Assembly: GCA_025093555.1 (NCBI GenBank)
Contig: JAIWNF010000037.1
Span: 310,001 to 374,000, forward strand
Source: Circinella umbellata
Lineage: Eukaryota; Mucoromycota; Mucoromycetes; Mucorales; Lichtheimiaceae
Direction of reading: 5' to 3'
Length of the DNA: 64,000 nucleotides
Shown: in pieces, positions 1 through 13,569 of the stretch
How positions within the stretch are numbered: position 1 is the stretch's first letter
Layout: every line of letters begins with the position of its first letter
The notes under the pieces: model-generated
Database searches by the model: none
What the model was told of the DNA's origin: nothing
The model's input: the letters and a program-made list of their open reading frames with translations, nothing else
Made by a program: the position numbers and the translations under genes

Positions 1-2614
1 TAGAATTATTTAAAATATACCATCTCATTAATTATGTTTTGATGACATAAGAATACTATACACAATCACTGTATCAAAAATTATAGTACAGTTTACTCTT
101 CTTAATAAAGTGCCACACCCTGAAAAGCTTGATGTAGGTTCGCAAGTTGTGAACCCATTAAGATTTTTTTTTTAAAAAAAAGAGGGTGCATATGTAATTG
201 AGAGATTTGTAAAATTGGACGTTGCAAAAACGGGGTTTGACTGTAACTTTTTATCAAAGTCATTGAATAAACAAAACAAGTGGTATCAGATACTTGAATC
301 ATAGGTAATTAAATATTCTTGATTTTTTTTTTAGTTATGTTCAGCATCTTTTTTTCTAAAAAAAAAATTACGTACATCAAATGCCCTTTGGAACGAGGAC
401 CGACTTTAATTAATCTTGAAACAACTTGGATTCTATTACTAAGACAACCTTTGCAACCTCACCCCTTTTCGCTTTGATTTTTACGTTTGTACTAGTAGTC
501 AATACCTGGAGGCCAAGATTAAATAAATCTCGTATTCGTTAGATGTTTAAATCCCTGATAATAATAATAATAATCAATGTTATAAACTGCCTTGCTCCAT
601 TCTTTTCTCCAATTAACTCCTCTCCACAGAATTCAAGTCCTAATTTACCACTGTCATTGGATATACATTAATGATATGAAAACTGGGGCCTTAAAAACCA
701 TCATTCAGTTATTTGATTTATCAAAGAAGAATTTTTTAAAATTTATTCAAAGGTATTCATTGGAGAGCATGTGTGTGATTTCATACATATGCATGTTGTT
801 TCAGTCCATAAAATAGACCAATGTGAAATCTTCCCAATTCACTAGTGATGAAATGAGTAGACAAACAGAGCAGCCTAGCTTATGAAAATTATTCCGTCAA
901 CCCATTAAGACGTATAATTAATATGAGTATTTAATTCCTTGTAGGCACCGGTCAGAAAATTAGTACCAAAAGTACGTAATATAAAATTTAACAAAAAAAA
1001 ATGGCTGAACAGTCATCTTATATACGTAGAAAAATAATAGCCTTTATCATATATATTGTATTGGAGGTAATAAATGCATCTTATATCACTTTCAGTAACT
1101 TATTGTTTGATATGTAGCTTGTTGTGTATATCTTTTGTTAAATAAGCATTTGGAGTCATGTTTGGCGGATTAAAAAAAGCTGAACACCAAAGGGAGTGGA
1201 GACACTTTTGGTTAAAGACACCTTATTGATCCAAAATCATTCTATGGGCCGCATTTTAACTTCTCTAAGTTTGAGGTCAGCGGTTAGAGAGTTTAACTAT
1301 ATTACCGAAAAGGTCTTGTAAAATAAAGTTCATGATTTTTTTTTCTTTTACTAGCATGATAGTTTTATAAGGAAAAAGAAAAAGATGAACAGTAGAAATA
1401 CATTTTTATCCAATACTGATTTTAAAATAAAGGGGACGAATATAAGCTTCTTGCATATAGCAATAATCAGACTCAGTCCCACGGAGGTCAACAAAGATCT
1501 CCCAACTAGTGGTAACGTTGATAACATTGATTTTCGACTGCCCAACATCCCTTTCATGTAGCTCTTATTTGAGGAGGTTAGAAGATTGTTTGATAAAAGA
1601 ATGTGAACCCTCTATTTCTATATTTCGTGTACTCAGGCGTCAGGGATACAAAACATCCCAACAGTAATCTTTCATTATTTGTTAGAGATTTATCAATGCG
1701 AGAGTTAACTATCGCATGCTTGTTGTAGCAGATAGTGTGAATATAAGTATTCATTGTATTATGACTTATGATAATACTTTGGGGAGGATTTTTTGCCTCG
1801 AGAATGTTAAGATTAGATAGGTATTATATATATACCACCGTATGATTTCATTGTTTCCTAGTTCTATTGAAGACAGTTCGAAAGAAAAGATTCATCCAAA
1901 CGAATTTACAGAACAAAAAAAAACACGAACGTGCCAAGATATAATAATTCATGCAACATCTTTTGTCAATCTAATTATTTTCATCACATGTTCAAGTTGA
2001 ATCTTCCTTCCAGGACCAAATATGAAATTTGTGTTACGCCAAGTAAAAAAAAATAAAAAATGCAAAGTGGGATGGACCAATCACTAGTGGAAAATCCCAT
2101 ATTACTTTTTTGCTCCTTGGAAGCTCTGCTGAGCCCAATAATGATTATATTATTATTTTGCGCAGCTTTTATAAAAAAAATTACGTATTTCCCGCATGAC
2201 AATCAATTATTATTATGGAACTCGACAAAATAAAGTATTAGATCAAAATACCCAGCTTGCAAAAAAATGTCTATTTGAGGATACGAAGGAGGTTAGAAGT
2301 AAATGATTTAGTTTAGATAAAGAAAAAAGGATATTTATTTCTTATTGTTATTATTATTATTTTTTGTGTTGCAATAAAATAATAAATAATGTGTGTGTGT
2401 GTGTGTGCTCCCGACCCTGTTTTTATTTTTTTAGGCCCTCCTTCACAACTTCCCACAGATAAAACTTTTTTTTTTTCGCCATACATAATTCACAATCATT
2501 TTTTTTCCTTTCTTTCTCTCTCTTTTTTATTCTGTAAATTTTTTACTTTTTTTTTTTTTTTTGTATTTTAATATTTTATATACCACAAACTTATAGAAAA
2601 AAACAACAACGATT
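1..2614. other. AT-rich intergenic region, no gene recognised
   Basis: No open frame here has family resemblance, splice-supported continuation or non-random composition. The stretch contains long A/T runs and a short TG microsatellite near 2390-2407, followed by a pyrimidine-rich tract (about 2410-2570) just upstream of the Rho GTPase start, which may be that gene's promoter or 5' leader. Confidence 0.6.
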
Positions 2615-3702
2615 ATGCCTCGTAGAAGCAATAGTAATAATAAACTTCAGAAACAACTTGTTATTATTGGTGACGGAGCTTGTGGTATATACACCTTCTT
2701 TTTTTTTATTATTCACTCACTTTTCATATATATAACCGAATACTTTTTTAAAAAAAAAACTTAGGTAAAACGAGTTTACTTATTGTATATTCTCGCGAAA
2801 TATTCCCAGAAGTGGTATGTTATTTTATATATATATACATATATGGAATAGTGGATAAAAAAAAAGAAAAGAAAGAAAAGAGGGCTTTTTATATATAAAT
2901 AAATAACAGGATCAATTATTATAAAATATTTATATAGCATATTCCAACAGTATTCGAAACCTATGTCAAAGAGGTTGAAATAGATAATAAACGTGTTGAA
3001 TTAGCTTTATGGGATACAGCAGGTATATATACATAGGAATAAATTAGTTTATGTGTAGATGGGTTATATTATTAAACGATACACATATATAAATATTTTA
3101 AAAAGGTCAAGAAACATTTGATCGATTACGTACACTTGCATATCCTGATTCTGATGTTATTGTAATTGCTTTTTCGATTGGAGACCCTGAAACTTTAGAA
3201 AATGTTGAGGAAAAGGTAAAAAAAAAAAAATGGGGGTTCGGGGGAGGGAAAGAGACAAAGAAGTTTGCTATGACAATAAAATGCTCATCGTTGTTGGTGT
3301 TGTCATGGCATATTGAACTTATAAAGATTTTTCTTTTTCTTAAAAAAAAAAGTGGGTACCTGAAGTAGCACATCATTGTCCAAGAGTACCCACTGTATTA
3401 GTGGGCTGTAAAAAAGATTTAAGGAATGATCCAGAAACAATTGAAAATTTAAGAAATCAAAATTTAGCTCCGGTATCTTGGGCAAGAGTAAGTTTTTTAT
3501 CAAAGAGAAAGGGGGAGAAGGATGAAAGGAAAAAGGGAACTGATTTATATTCCATTCTTAATAGGGTTTGAAAGTAATGAAAGATATTGGTGCATCAAAT
3601 TATGTTGAATGTTCTGCAAAATTAAATGATAATGTGAATGAAGTATTTATTCAGGCCATCCGAGCCACATTCAATAAAAAGATATCTTGTAAAATATTGT
3701 AA
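2615..3702 (+). CDS. Rho-family small GTPase (195 aa, six exons)
   Basis: Membrane-associated molecular switch of the Rho family, which controls actin and cell-wall polarity in fungi. Exons by frame continuity: 2615-2684, 2765-2814, 2938-3022, 3106-3215, 3353-3487, 3565-3702; they sum to 196 codons including the stop. Visible motifs: P-loop GDGACGKTSLL (split by intron 1), switch [10 protein letters not shown], switch [15 protein letters not shown], the KKDL base-recognition motif (VGCKKDL), ECSAK, the Rho insert region, and a C-terminal CAAX box CKIL that predicts geranylgeranylation. The catalytic Gln of DTAGQE is present. The tail is short and only weakly basic. I cannot assign it to Rho1, Rho2, Rho3 or Rho4 without a tree. 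It converges with the next gene, leaving about 260 bp between stops. Confidence 0.93.
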
Positions 3703-3961
3703 GAGCTCCCCCAAATTATTACAAACAACCACTTTACACCTTTTTCCATATAATCATATCAATCACCCTTTCTAATTCTTTTTTCTTCAACAAAATATAT
3801 AAATATACATGATTCAATCTTTTTTTTATACCCCTTCCATCCTTACACTTTTATTTTTGTTTAACGAAATGAAATGGATTAGGGTTAAGCGAGAGAGGAA
3901 AAAGACTTATTATTTTTATGTGTCATTCTCTGGGACTGAGGTGCGTAATTTTTCCTTCATT

Positions 3962-6900
3962 TTAAGGACTAGTATCCATTGGATCACTACTACCCGTTTT
4001 AGATACTTTGCTACGCTTTAATTTTTGTTGGGCTTTCCATGCTTCAATACGTTCCTTCATTTCAGGTGCTACAATATCATATATTTATCCATCATTAGTA
4101 TACATACATATATCTAATTGTGTTCATGTTACAAATATATAATTTTTTTACCTGGTTCAATCATTTCCATTGTTAATGGTGCACGACTAAAAGGATCACG
4201 GGTATCACTTAATAAATGTGCACGAATTGTACTTCGATCTACAATAGTACCTGAAGTAGGCAATAATACTGGATCTTCCATTACACTAGAAAGAATAGGA
4301 TCTATTTTTTGACAAAAAAAAAATCAACAATCGTTCACAAATCGGGTAATCCGCGCCACAAACTTAAACTATCCCGCCCCCGCCCCCCACTTGACTCCCA
4401 ATCAATTAAATCCGAAATAATACCTAAAAATTCATCGGGAACATCACCTAATTCCTCTTCTTCTTCTACGCCACATTGAATAGCTTCTTCTACCTTATTC
4501 ACAAATGTTTCCAAAGCATGAACATCATCTGCATGTTTCAAACGTTGTTTTATCAAGATAGAAGCCGCTTTTGAAAAATATTCTTTTTTATAAGATCGAC
4601 CATCTCTTGCTACAGCTTCAACAAAGGCAGGGCAATTTAAATGAAGATAGATATCAATGATTTCAGAAAGTAATACACGTGGTTGAAAATGATATTTTTC
4701 TCGATTCTTGACTTTTAATTCTTGACATTTTGGACCGACTAATTGAGCAAGATTATAATCAAGCATAGCAGCTAAACGATCGACCACTTCAGATACCATA
4801 AATGGTTCTACTACTTCTTTGGTAAGATATTGAAGCATATGAACTGTTTCGTTACCCAAAGCGACATAGGATTGTGCTTGACGTTCTAATGTACGTAATG
4901 TACCTTCACGTTCTTGACGTTGTTGCTATAATATACATATATGCATATATTATTACGTATTCCTTTCAATTTTTTACTGTATATTTATATTACCTGTGGT
5001 TGAGCTTCCCATGTTGTAGTATCGTCCATTTCAGTTTGTATTTGATGAATTTCAGATAATTTACTTAAACTTTCATCCAACAAATAAGTAACATCACTCA
5101 TTAACATATTAACAAAGCGTGTAAATAATTCATGATTCCTTAAGAAGAAGAAGAAAAAAAGAAAGGTCAGTAAATATATATTGACAAGAGGAGAAATATA
5201 TAAAAACATACTTGCTCTCTTCACGAAGTTTAGAACGATGAGATGGATGATTCCAAATTGTTTTCATAATATGACTAATATTATAACGAATATTAAATTT
5301 ATCATAAAATTGAGAACTTGCACCCGTTTGTTCCACCTCTATAAATTTTTAATTTTTTCTTTTTTTTTCAGTATTTGAATAGATGTAAAAAAAAAAGTAA
5401 TTTAATAAAAAAATCACTTACCAACATAAAAGTTCATTAATGATGGAACTAAATGACCTAATGAAAGAGCATGAGAATTAAGCATAGGTTCCAATTCACC
5501 GGGTATACCTTTACCAAGTGGATAAGTAAAGAAAAAGAGAATCTATTATAATAATAAAGTTTAGAATATAAATCCATTTTATACCATTTGAATACTTTAC
5601 CTCGACAAGTTTTGCTTTCAAATATGGATTTTTAATATATTTTGAATTACGTAAAAAGGTAATAATAAAAGCTACTAATTCTTCTTGAGAGTTACTACGG
5701 AATGTAGGCGTTTGATAACAGTATCTAATAAAATAATAAATATATATATTTGTATGAGAAAAAAAAAGACCTTGAATTCCCATACACATTCCATTGAGTT
5801 TCCTTATTTGAAAAAAAACAACACAATACATACTTTCCAAGGAAAATGAAAAATTCAACAATATCTTCAATAAGCCATTCAGGTTGCATAGCAAATATTT
5901 CAGGAATATTATCAGGTAATGGAAGAGTAATTGATTTCCATGGATGTTGTTTGTGAGGATCTACAAGTCGAACTAACCAAGACATTTCTAAATTTAAGAA
6001 ACGCATTGTTTGTGATAAAAATTCTGTATCCATTAACATGGCTTCAAAAGCTAATTTATGCATTGCCATAACATCTAATCGAGCCTATATATTTATATAA
6101 TTGTATTAGATTTACTGTTTTTTTTTTGTTTCTATTGATACATAGAGTAACACATTGCGTATTCTTGTTATTATTTTACCTTCATACGCTTCATAAGAAA
6201 ATCTTGCATAGGCATCTAAATAAATATAATTATATAAATATATCATCCCCATGTCACATATTCAATTAATATATTACTTACAGCTGAATTACCCATACGA
6301 GCCATCTCTTGTTCCATACGTTCCGTTTGACGTTTTAATTCAGAATATTCTCTTTTAAATTCATTATAATTTACAGCTGATCGAATAGGACCATAATGTA
6401 TAAATGAAATAGTAAGAAAAAATACTTCTGTAATAAAATTATGTTCTATATATAATAATCCAATTTTTTTTGAGTCAGTTTATAAATATATATACATATA
6501 ATTTGATATATAATAAATAAATAAATAAGAACCTTTTTGTGGTCTTGAATCATTATAATATTCATCAGATTGTTCTGTTGTTCCACTAATTTTTGTATCT
6601 TCTTTTACATCAATACGACGACTTGTTTGAAAATAAGTTGGATCTATTTTATCAATCTAAATATATACACAAAACAAGAGAAATGAGAGAAAGAAACATC
6701 AAAGCGTCCCATAACTCCCAATACAATACAATACAATACAATACAAATATTATTATTACCTTGGATGCTTTGACATCCATAAATGGATCACATAAATTTA
6801 ATAAGATGGCTGCAATATTATGCATAAAACCTTCACATGCAACTGTTTGTGGATCCACTTGCATTTGAGCACGTTTTTCATTTAATTTCAAAATATGAGC

Positions 6901-9172
6901 AAAATAGGAAAGAACGGATTCTCGAGCGTTTGGACTTGACCTTACAATACTATTAATAATACCAAACATGGTTCTCTAAAAAAAATAATTGTATTTTAAT
7001 AATTATTTTTCCCCTTTGCGGACTTATTATTATTTTACCTGAATATAGTGAACTGTTCCTCTTAAACCGTTCATGCAAGATTCCAAGTCCGCTGAATATC
7101 GTTGTTCTGCGTTTTGAAAGAAATTTTCAGCTACCTTTGGCTATATATATATATATAAAGGGAGGGAGTGAGTTCATTTTATATAGATTTATTAGGATAT
7201 TTATATACATATATATATATATGTATACACTTACAGCACTGTCAGGATAAGCTGTTAAACGAAGGAAAGGACCTAATATTGATATTTCTTCAATATTTTT
7301 AGCCGTTGCATCGGATGGATCAAATTCTGGTAAAGTAGTAATCTATAAAAGGTTTGAATGATTAGAAACCTATTGTTGTATCTGTTTATTTGTAAAATTA
7401 TAGTTACCATGGATGCAATAGCTTTATTTTCACATAAGAAAGTTAAAGTCTATAGAAAAAAAAAGTGTAAGTTATTGTCAATCTTTTTTGATTTGTCATG
7501 GTAATGAACATGGTTATATACCTGTAAATGACGTTTATAATCACCAAGAATATCTATAGTTCGTAATTGTTCTGAAATGATTACAATAGCTGATCCAAGA
7601 ATCTATTCAAATTATATTTAGTTTTCAAAAGAAAAAAAAAACAAGTATTCATTATTATTATTTTAAATATTTACCATATCTAAACCATCATCTACAAAAC
7701 GTGAAACTAATTCATTAAGATATTCAGTAGGTAATCCTTGTACACTGTCAGGTTCTGATAATAATCTTGAAACAAGTTGTTGACCACCTAAAGGTGTACC
7801 ACTAACATATAATAATGATAGTAGTATATAATTAGTATATTCCAATTCCCTCTTTGATGAAAATCATTACCCCCAATGTTGACTTACTTTTCCAATTGAG
7901 GAAACATATCTGGCATTTGAATAAGTAATCCAGAATAAGAAATTAATAATTCCTTTACTGCATCTAATACACCAAGTCGTTTATCTAATACTGTTTGTTC
8001 CAAATTCTATATAAATATATAATGTTGTTGTTATTAACAAGGCAACCTTTTATATATCCATCATCTCCCCTCCCCCTCATCATCGAATAATAATAAAAAA
8101 ACAATAGTTACATACTCTACTTCTAGTCAATGTATTTCGTTTAATATCATGAGCTCGTTTCCAACAAGCTAAAAGATAATCAAAATCTAAAATTTTTAAA
8201 TCATTTCGTACATCTTCTGGATATTCATCATTAGATTCATTTGGATCAATAGATAATCTTGCAACTAAAATTCGATCCAATAATTCTTGACTTAAACGAT
8301 AAGGTGGAGATACTAATAAATAATAAATTTAATAAGTATTCGTTTATCCCATTTCCCCCTTCAAACTAATGTGCTTATATTACCATTTTCTTCTTCTAAT
8401 TCTGAAACTAATCCATGTAAATAAACACATCTTCCTTGTTTATAAACATCATCTAACTGATAATTATTTTAATTTATATATATATAGCAGTGTAAGTTTT
8501 CTTTTTCTTTTTCTTTAAATATTATATATGTCTTACGTTTAATGTAACTTGAAGTATACGAGACAATACATCATTTTGCCAATCTTCAAAACTTTTTGCT
8601 GGTACTACTCTTTGTTGATGTTGTTGTTGTTGCGATGGAGTAGGTGAAGAAGGCCTTACAATAGATGTCGATGAAGGAGTAGTAGTCGTCTAAAATATGA
8701 ATTATTTATCATTTTAAAATGAGAACGCGTATTTTAATGCAAAAAAGAAAAAATATTATTATTATTATTATTATTATTATTTACCTCTTTAATATTCGGT
8801 TGTTTTGCAGGAACGGATTTTGATTGTTGTTCCTTTGGTTTTTGTTGTATAGGAGAATCTTGAATAACAGGTAATGGTGTTGAATTATTACTATTATTAT
8901 TATTATTATTATTACTATTACTACTAGGAGTAATAGTCTCCTTTTGTTGTTGTTGTTGTTGTTGTAATTTTTTTTGTTCTTCGGCTTGTTGTTGTAACTT
9001 TGCAAGACGCTTTAAACGAATCTATAATTTTATTTTTCATGAAAAAAAAGAAAAGAGGAAAGAGTGCGTATATCATTTTTATTTTTTCGTTAATAATGAA
9101 AATACTAGAAAACGAAGAATAATAAATTATTATTATCATTTTTACTTTGTCAGCATCCGAGGGTTCAGACAT
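3962..9172 (-). CDS. UFD2: Ubiquitin conjugation factor E4 (Ufd2/UBE4B type), U-box E3/E4 ligase, many introns
   Basis: Extends ubiquitin chains on pre-ubiquitinated substrates handed over with Cdc48, in proteasomal degradation. The start is MSEPSDADK at 9172. A low-complexity N-terminus follows (poly-Q near 8945-8970, poly-N near 8885-8930), then SFEDWQNDVLSRILQVTLN and the long helical Ufd2 core (for example YLTKEVVEPFMVSEVVDRLA and YHFQPRVLLSEIIDIYLHL). The C-terminus is a U-box: DEFL is joined across an intron to DPILSSVMEDPVLLPTSG, then DRSTIRAHLLSDTRDPFSRAPL. The protein ends ...MDTSP with stop 3962-3964. About 1,000 residues are spread over well over a dozen exons with introns mostly of 50-150 bp. 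The U-box and core match the family closely; individual exon borders in the middle are less certain. Confidence 0.93.
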
Positions 9173-9490
9173 GGTTTATTGAAATAGCAAAAGAAAAAAA
9201 AAAACGTTACGTGTTGTCTTGTTTCTCTTTCTGATAGAATTTGTAGAACTATTGTTCCTCCGACCCTTTTTCTTTTTTGTTCCATCTTATAAATTTATTA
9301 CATTAGTATTTACCATATAAAGCTGACTATAATCAGGATATAAGTAATAATCTATGTAATATTATAGTAGATTACTATATAGTTATATATATATATCCAA
9401 TTAATTAAAGACATACAATCAAATATTGGGAAAAGGAGAGAAAGAACTAAAAGGTTTGATTGAAGGAAGAAAATGAGATACGTAGATCAA
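9173..9490. other. Intergenic, nothing recognised
   Basis: Short AT-rich spacer upstream of the UFD2 start. No motif other than A/T runs is evident. Confidence 0.5.
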
Positions 9491-10291
9491 TTATGAACCA
9501 ACTTTGGAGGGATCATAGGTATAGGTCTTTATTGTAAAAGGATCTAATGATTTTATAAAAGAAGGATGATAATGAGAAGAATGTTGTTGAGTGAGAAATA
9601 AAGGAAGCAAATTAGAACGAAATGAATAAGAGGATATTAAATGAAAAGGTATTGGAAACATAAGTTTAGAAGCAATAAAATCATTAGAATTCACAGGAGA
9701 AGGAGGATGAGGAAGAAATTGAGAATATTTTAGAAAGAAAGATTGAAGAGATGATTGTTGATTATTTAAGATACGAAAAAAAGTTAAAATGATATTACGA
9801 TGATAAGGACTTTTTTTTATAGTTAAAATATCTTCAGAAAGAGGAGAGAGATAAAAAAAAGCACTGAGCATGGTTTTAAGATGTTTGTCTTGCACTTGAT
9901 TAATATTAAAGGAAAGTTCAGGGGTAATATTTAAAGAAAAGTCAAGTAAAAAACGTTGTAAAAAAGAATTATTTATAGAAGATTGGTCACGAGGATAATA
10001 AGTATTCAATGCTCGATAAAAAAGGTCCCAAAAAAAATTAAATGATGAAGATTCCATAGAAGGAAATAATAAAGAAAGAACAGTATCACGAGGTGAACAA
10101 AATGAAGTAATTAAATCAATCACCCAACGTTGAATAAAATAAAAATAAGGATGATGATGAATTAATATAGGAATGATCCATGGAGAGTGTGAATTAAGGT
10201 GTCGAATCCAAGGATCAGGTTGTAAAGAATGGTTTTTTTCTTGATAATAACGATGGAATAAGAACATGTCATGAGATAATTTAGAGAACAT
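9491..10291 (-). CDS. LINE-derived orphan ORF (266 aa), equivalent to the segment after the RT domain
   Basis: Intact 266-codon frame from MFSKLSHDM to ...DPSKVGS. It is not a normal cellular protein by family. It resembles, block by block, the part of the decayed LINE at 51.7-52.5 kb that lies between the RT domain and the CCHC finger. Compare MFSKLSHDMF with MFPKISYDTF, and SPRDTVLSLLFPSMESSSFNF with QPHDGILCLLFPSLRPSSFNF, with similar spacing. No RT motifs precede it, and no CCHC finger or obvious poly-A tail follows. It may be a truncated retroposed fragment that happens to remain open, or an exapted piece. The likeness is read by eye from the two translations; that the product is expressed is not shown. 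Confidence 0.55.
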   Translation of the reverse strand: MFSKLSHDMFLFHRYYQEKNHSLQPDPWIRHLNSHSPWIIPILIHHHPYFYFIQRWVIDLITSFCSPRDTVLSLLFPSMESSSFNFFWDLFYRALNTYYPRDQSSINNSFLQRFLLDFSLNITPELSFNINQVQDKHLKTMLSAFFYLSPLSEDILTIKKSPYHRNIILTFFRILNNQQSSLQSFFLKYSQFLPHPPSPVNSNDFIASKLMFPIPFHLISSYSFRSNLLPLFLTQQHSSHYHPSFIKSLDPFTIKTYTYDPSKVGS

Positions 10292-11160
10292 ATTTAATTA
10301 CAGTACGGGTTAAAATGAGGAAAGAAAAAAGAATTCTACGTGAAATGGTTGCTATATGATTTTCTTTTTTAAAATGTCAATCGTATTTTACATGGGTTTA
10401 TTTTTATTTTTGCATGAAAATGCTATTTACAAGTTGTTTTGGGATTTTGCATAAATAAAGTTTGAAACGGCATAAGTGTCATCCAAACAATTAAACTAAA
10501 AATAAGTGTGTTCTAGAAGACATTATATATGACTTTTGAATATCTAACCAATCTAGAACACATTTATTCATATAATAAGCATTATTATTATTACGTATTT
10601 AAAATCAATCATGATACGTATCCAATGGTTACAATGCTAATGAACCCACTCGTATTCAGTATATTTAATAGTTCCCACTACTGTAATTATAACATGACTC
10701 TAAAAGGACCCTCTTCAACTAATATAATATACTATGAATTCAATGCAATTATATCATCACTGCAACAACTTTCAACAAAAGCAACGATAGTAATAAATTG
10801 TGAACTCATTCAATCATCTTGAAAAGAAAAAAAGGAGTTTGTTGCGCACCAAGTTAATTCTTTCTTTGAAGGTTACTTGAATTAACACAAAATCTCTTAT
10901 ATTTTTTTTATCACTCAAAAGCAACGATCATTCTCGATAATTCAATTGACAAGATTTCTTACAGCCATTTGTTTCATTTTTTTTTAAACAAACCAATCAA
11001 AAAAGCATTGGAAAATAGAATTTCCGATAAAGTTAAAACGTTCCTTTTCACCCCCTGAGAGACAAAGAGAAAGAAAGAGAAAAGAACCCCGCAAAAAGGG
11101 TTCTTGCTTCTTTTTTATATTTATTATTATTATTAATCTTTTTTTTAAACATTATTCAGA
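10292..11160. other. Intergenic region upstream of the AFG1-like gene
   Basis: AT-rich, with no coding signal I trust. The final 120 bp contain a purine-rich tract and T runs just before the ATG at 11161, consistent with a promoter or leader. Confidence 0.5.
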
Positions 11161-12902
11161 ATGTTTCGCACAACCTTACCAAGTAACATTTCTCGACAAA
11201 TTTTGAAAACAAAAACATCAAGTCGACCTCAATTACGTACTTTACAAACGACTGTTTTAAAAAGAAAAACTATTGTTCAGTCTAATAAAAATGAAGTTTT
11301 TTTACGACAAACAAAAACAATAACTCGATTCCATTCATCCTCAGCTACGGCTACGGCTACTATGGCTACTACTAGTAGTACCCCTTTTAATGAATCAACG
11401 CCAAATGCATTGAGTAAGCCCTTTTTTTTTTAATCTACATGGCAAAAAATAAAAAAAGGCAATATTATTTTAGGAAAGCTTATGCATATTCGTTTTTTTT
11501 TATGCAGTGTCCCCTTTGGCACAATATGATGCATTGACTGTATCAGGTGGACCTGTACGCGCAGATAAACATCAACGTCATATTGTTGAACAATTAGATC
11601 AATTATGGAACGAATTACAACATTACCATCCACCTGAAATTAAAGGTACAGCACAATCGGGTGCTGCTGCACCTAATAAAAATCAAGATGAAAATTTATT
11701 TCGCTCTGTAAGTAAAACATTATTATTTGATCCAAAGGATGGATTAAAAAAAAAGAGAGATTTATCACAAAGATTGGTAAAACTAATTTCATATTTTCCC
11801 ATCCACCTTATTTTAGTTTTCAAAATGGCTTAATAAAAGCAAATCTATTGCTACTGACATGGCAACCGAGATACTCGATAATGTACCTAAATCATTGTAT
11901 GTGTATGGAACAGTGGGTACTGGTAAAACCATGGTGATGGATTTATTTTATGAAACATTACCTATTCAACGTAAACGACGTGTTCATTTTCATGCATTCA
12001 TGCTTGATTTACATGCACGTATTCATTCTATTAAAACATCACAACCTCATCTTCCAAATCCACTCGGTCCCATTGCAGACGATCTTGTTCGAGACGCTTA
12101 TGTTTTATGTTTTGATGAATTTCAAGTCACCGATATTGCTGATGCGATGATTTTACGTAAATTATTTACTGAATTATTTAGTCGAGGTGTTGTTCTTGTC
12201 ACCACTTCAAATCGGCATCCAACCGAACTTTACCAAAATGGTATTCAACGACAATCATTTTTGCCATGCATTGATTTACTCATGGAGAAATGTCATGTAT
12301 TAAGCTTGAATTCAGGTACCGACTATCGCCAAATCGAGCGTGAAATGACGAAAACGTACTTTTACCCCTTAAATCAAGACACCCAGGAAAAGATCACAGC
12401 ATTGACACAACAACTGACTCAAAACAAGCCCATGAAACCCATGACATTGACTTTTTTGGAACGTTCATTGACTATACCTGCTCAAGTAGAGGGTGTTGCT
12501 AAAGTGTCTTTTGCTGAAATGTGTGATAAGCCATTAAGTGCTGCTGATTATCTTCAAATTGTTCAACATTTCCATACTGTGGTATTAACGGATATTCCTT
12601 GTATGACACTCAAGCATCGTGCTATGGCACGTCGATTTATTACTTTAATTGATGCTTTATATGAATCTCAAGTCACATTAATTGCTAGTGCAGAAAGTGA
12701 TTTTATTCATATATTTAATGCAACCGAAGGAGCAGAAGAAATAGATGTTGGTATGCGTGCTATGATGGATGATTTACATGTGACAGATGAAATTGAATCT
12801 CCATTATTTTCTGGTCAAGAAGAAGCTTTTGCTTTTCAACGGGCTTTATCTCGTTTAGTACAAATGCAAAGTAAAGAATGGGTGGATAGAAATTTACATT
12901 GA
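11161..12902 (+). CDS. AFG1: AFG1/LACE1-like mitochondrial AAA-type ATPase (535 aa)
   Basis: Mitochondrial inner-membrane ATPase of the AFG1 family, linked in yeast and animals to turnover of mitochondrially encoded respiratory subunits. Exons 11161-11413, 11508-11776 and 11817-12902 give 536 codons in one frame. The first 80 residues are rich in Arg, Thr and Ser and lack acidic residues early on ([20 protein letters not shown]), as in a mitochondrial presequence. Then come [20 protein letters not shown], the Walker [32 protein letters not shown], the Walker [19 protein letters not shown], and [20 protein letters not shown], all family hallmarks. The segment between HFHAFMLD and Walker B looks shorter than in other members I know. 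Confidence 0.92.
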
Positions 12903-13569
12903 TTTTGGAAAAATGAATGGATGAAAATCCCTTCCCCTCCAAAAGAAAAAAACTACTGTACATAACAAAAAAAAAGACTTTACATTTTTTTTTTTCTTAG
13001 AAAATAGGATTTTTATAGTCAATTTTTTTTTTTTTTGATTAGTTTTATCTTAGAAATAATTATAAATGACAGTTTTGAACTAATTATAACTTGTTCGTGT
13101 GTGTTTTTTTTAGAAAAAAAAAATATTTTGTTTGTATATATATATATATAAAAGATGACAACAAAAAAAGAACGGGGAAATAAAAAAAGGGGGGGGGGAT
13201 GGGAAAAGAATAATATAATATATTTTGGAAGGAAGAATGGGTAAGACGAGCGTGTGAAGTGTATAAAAAAATAAGGAGTAGGATTGAGGTTTTTTCTTAA
13301 AATAAAGTCACTGAAAAGAATGGTTGAAAGTAAATAACAATAATAATAAAATGCACTACGATAATACAAACTTTATATATATATAGAGAGAGAGAGAGAG
13401 AAACTATAATGAACGGGATGAAAAGGAATGGAGTCAAAGGGAAGAAGAAAAAAGCACAAGGTGAGTAGAAATATAATGATAATATATAGCATATAATAAT
13501 ACGTAATAATGAACAATAATAATAATAATAATAATAAATTTGTTGGAAATAATATTTAAAACGCGTGAT
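12903..13569. other. Convergent intergenic region with low-complexity tracts
   Basis: Poly-T/poly-A runs, a TA microsatellite (about 13136-13151), a G run near 13190, a GA microsatellite near 13384-13402 and an AAT run near 13515-13540. No gene signal. It lies between two convergent genes. Confidence 0.5.

Noticed and set aside
2389..2571. Plus-strand ORF beginning MCVCVCAPDP
   Set aside because: It is a translated TG microsatellite followed by poly-pyrimidine; no protein character.
4335..4436. Apparent C-terminus of UFD2 reading DWESSGGRGRDSLSLWRG
   Set aside because: The GTATTA donor after DEFL and an acceptor before ATCCTATTC join DEFL directly to the U-box. The GC-rich segment lies in that intron and gives no family match.
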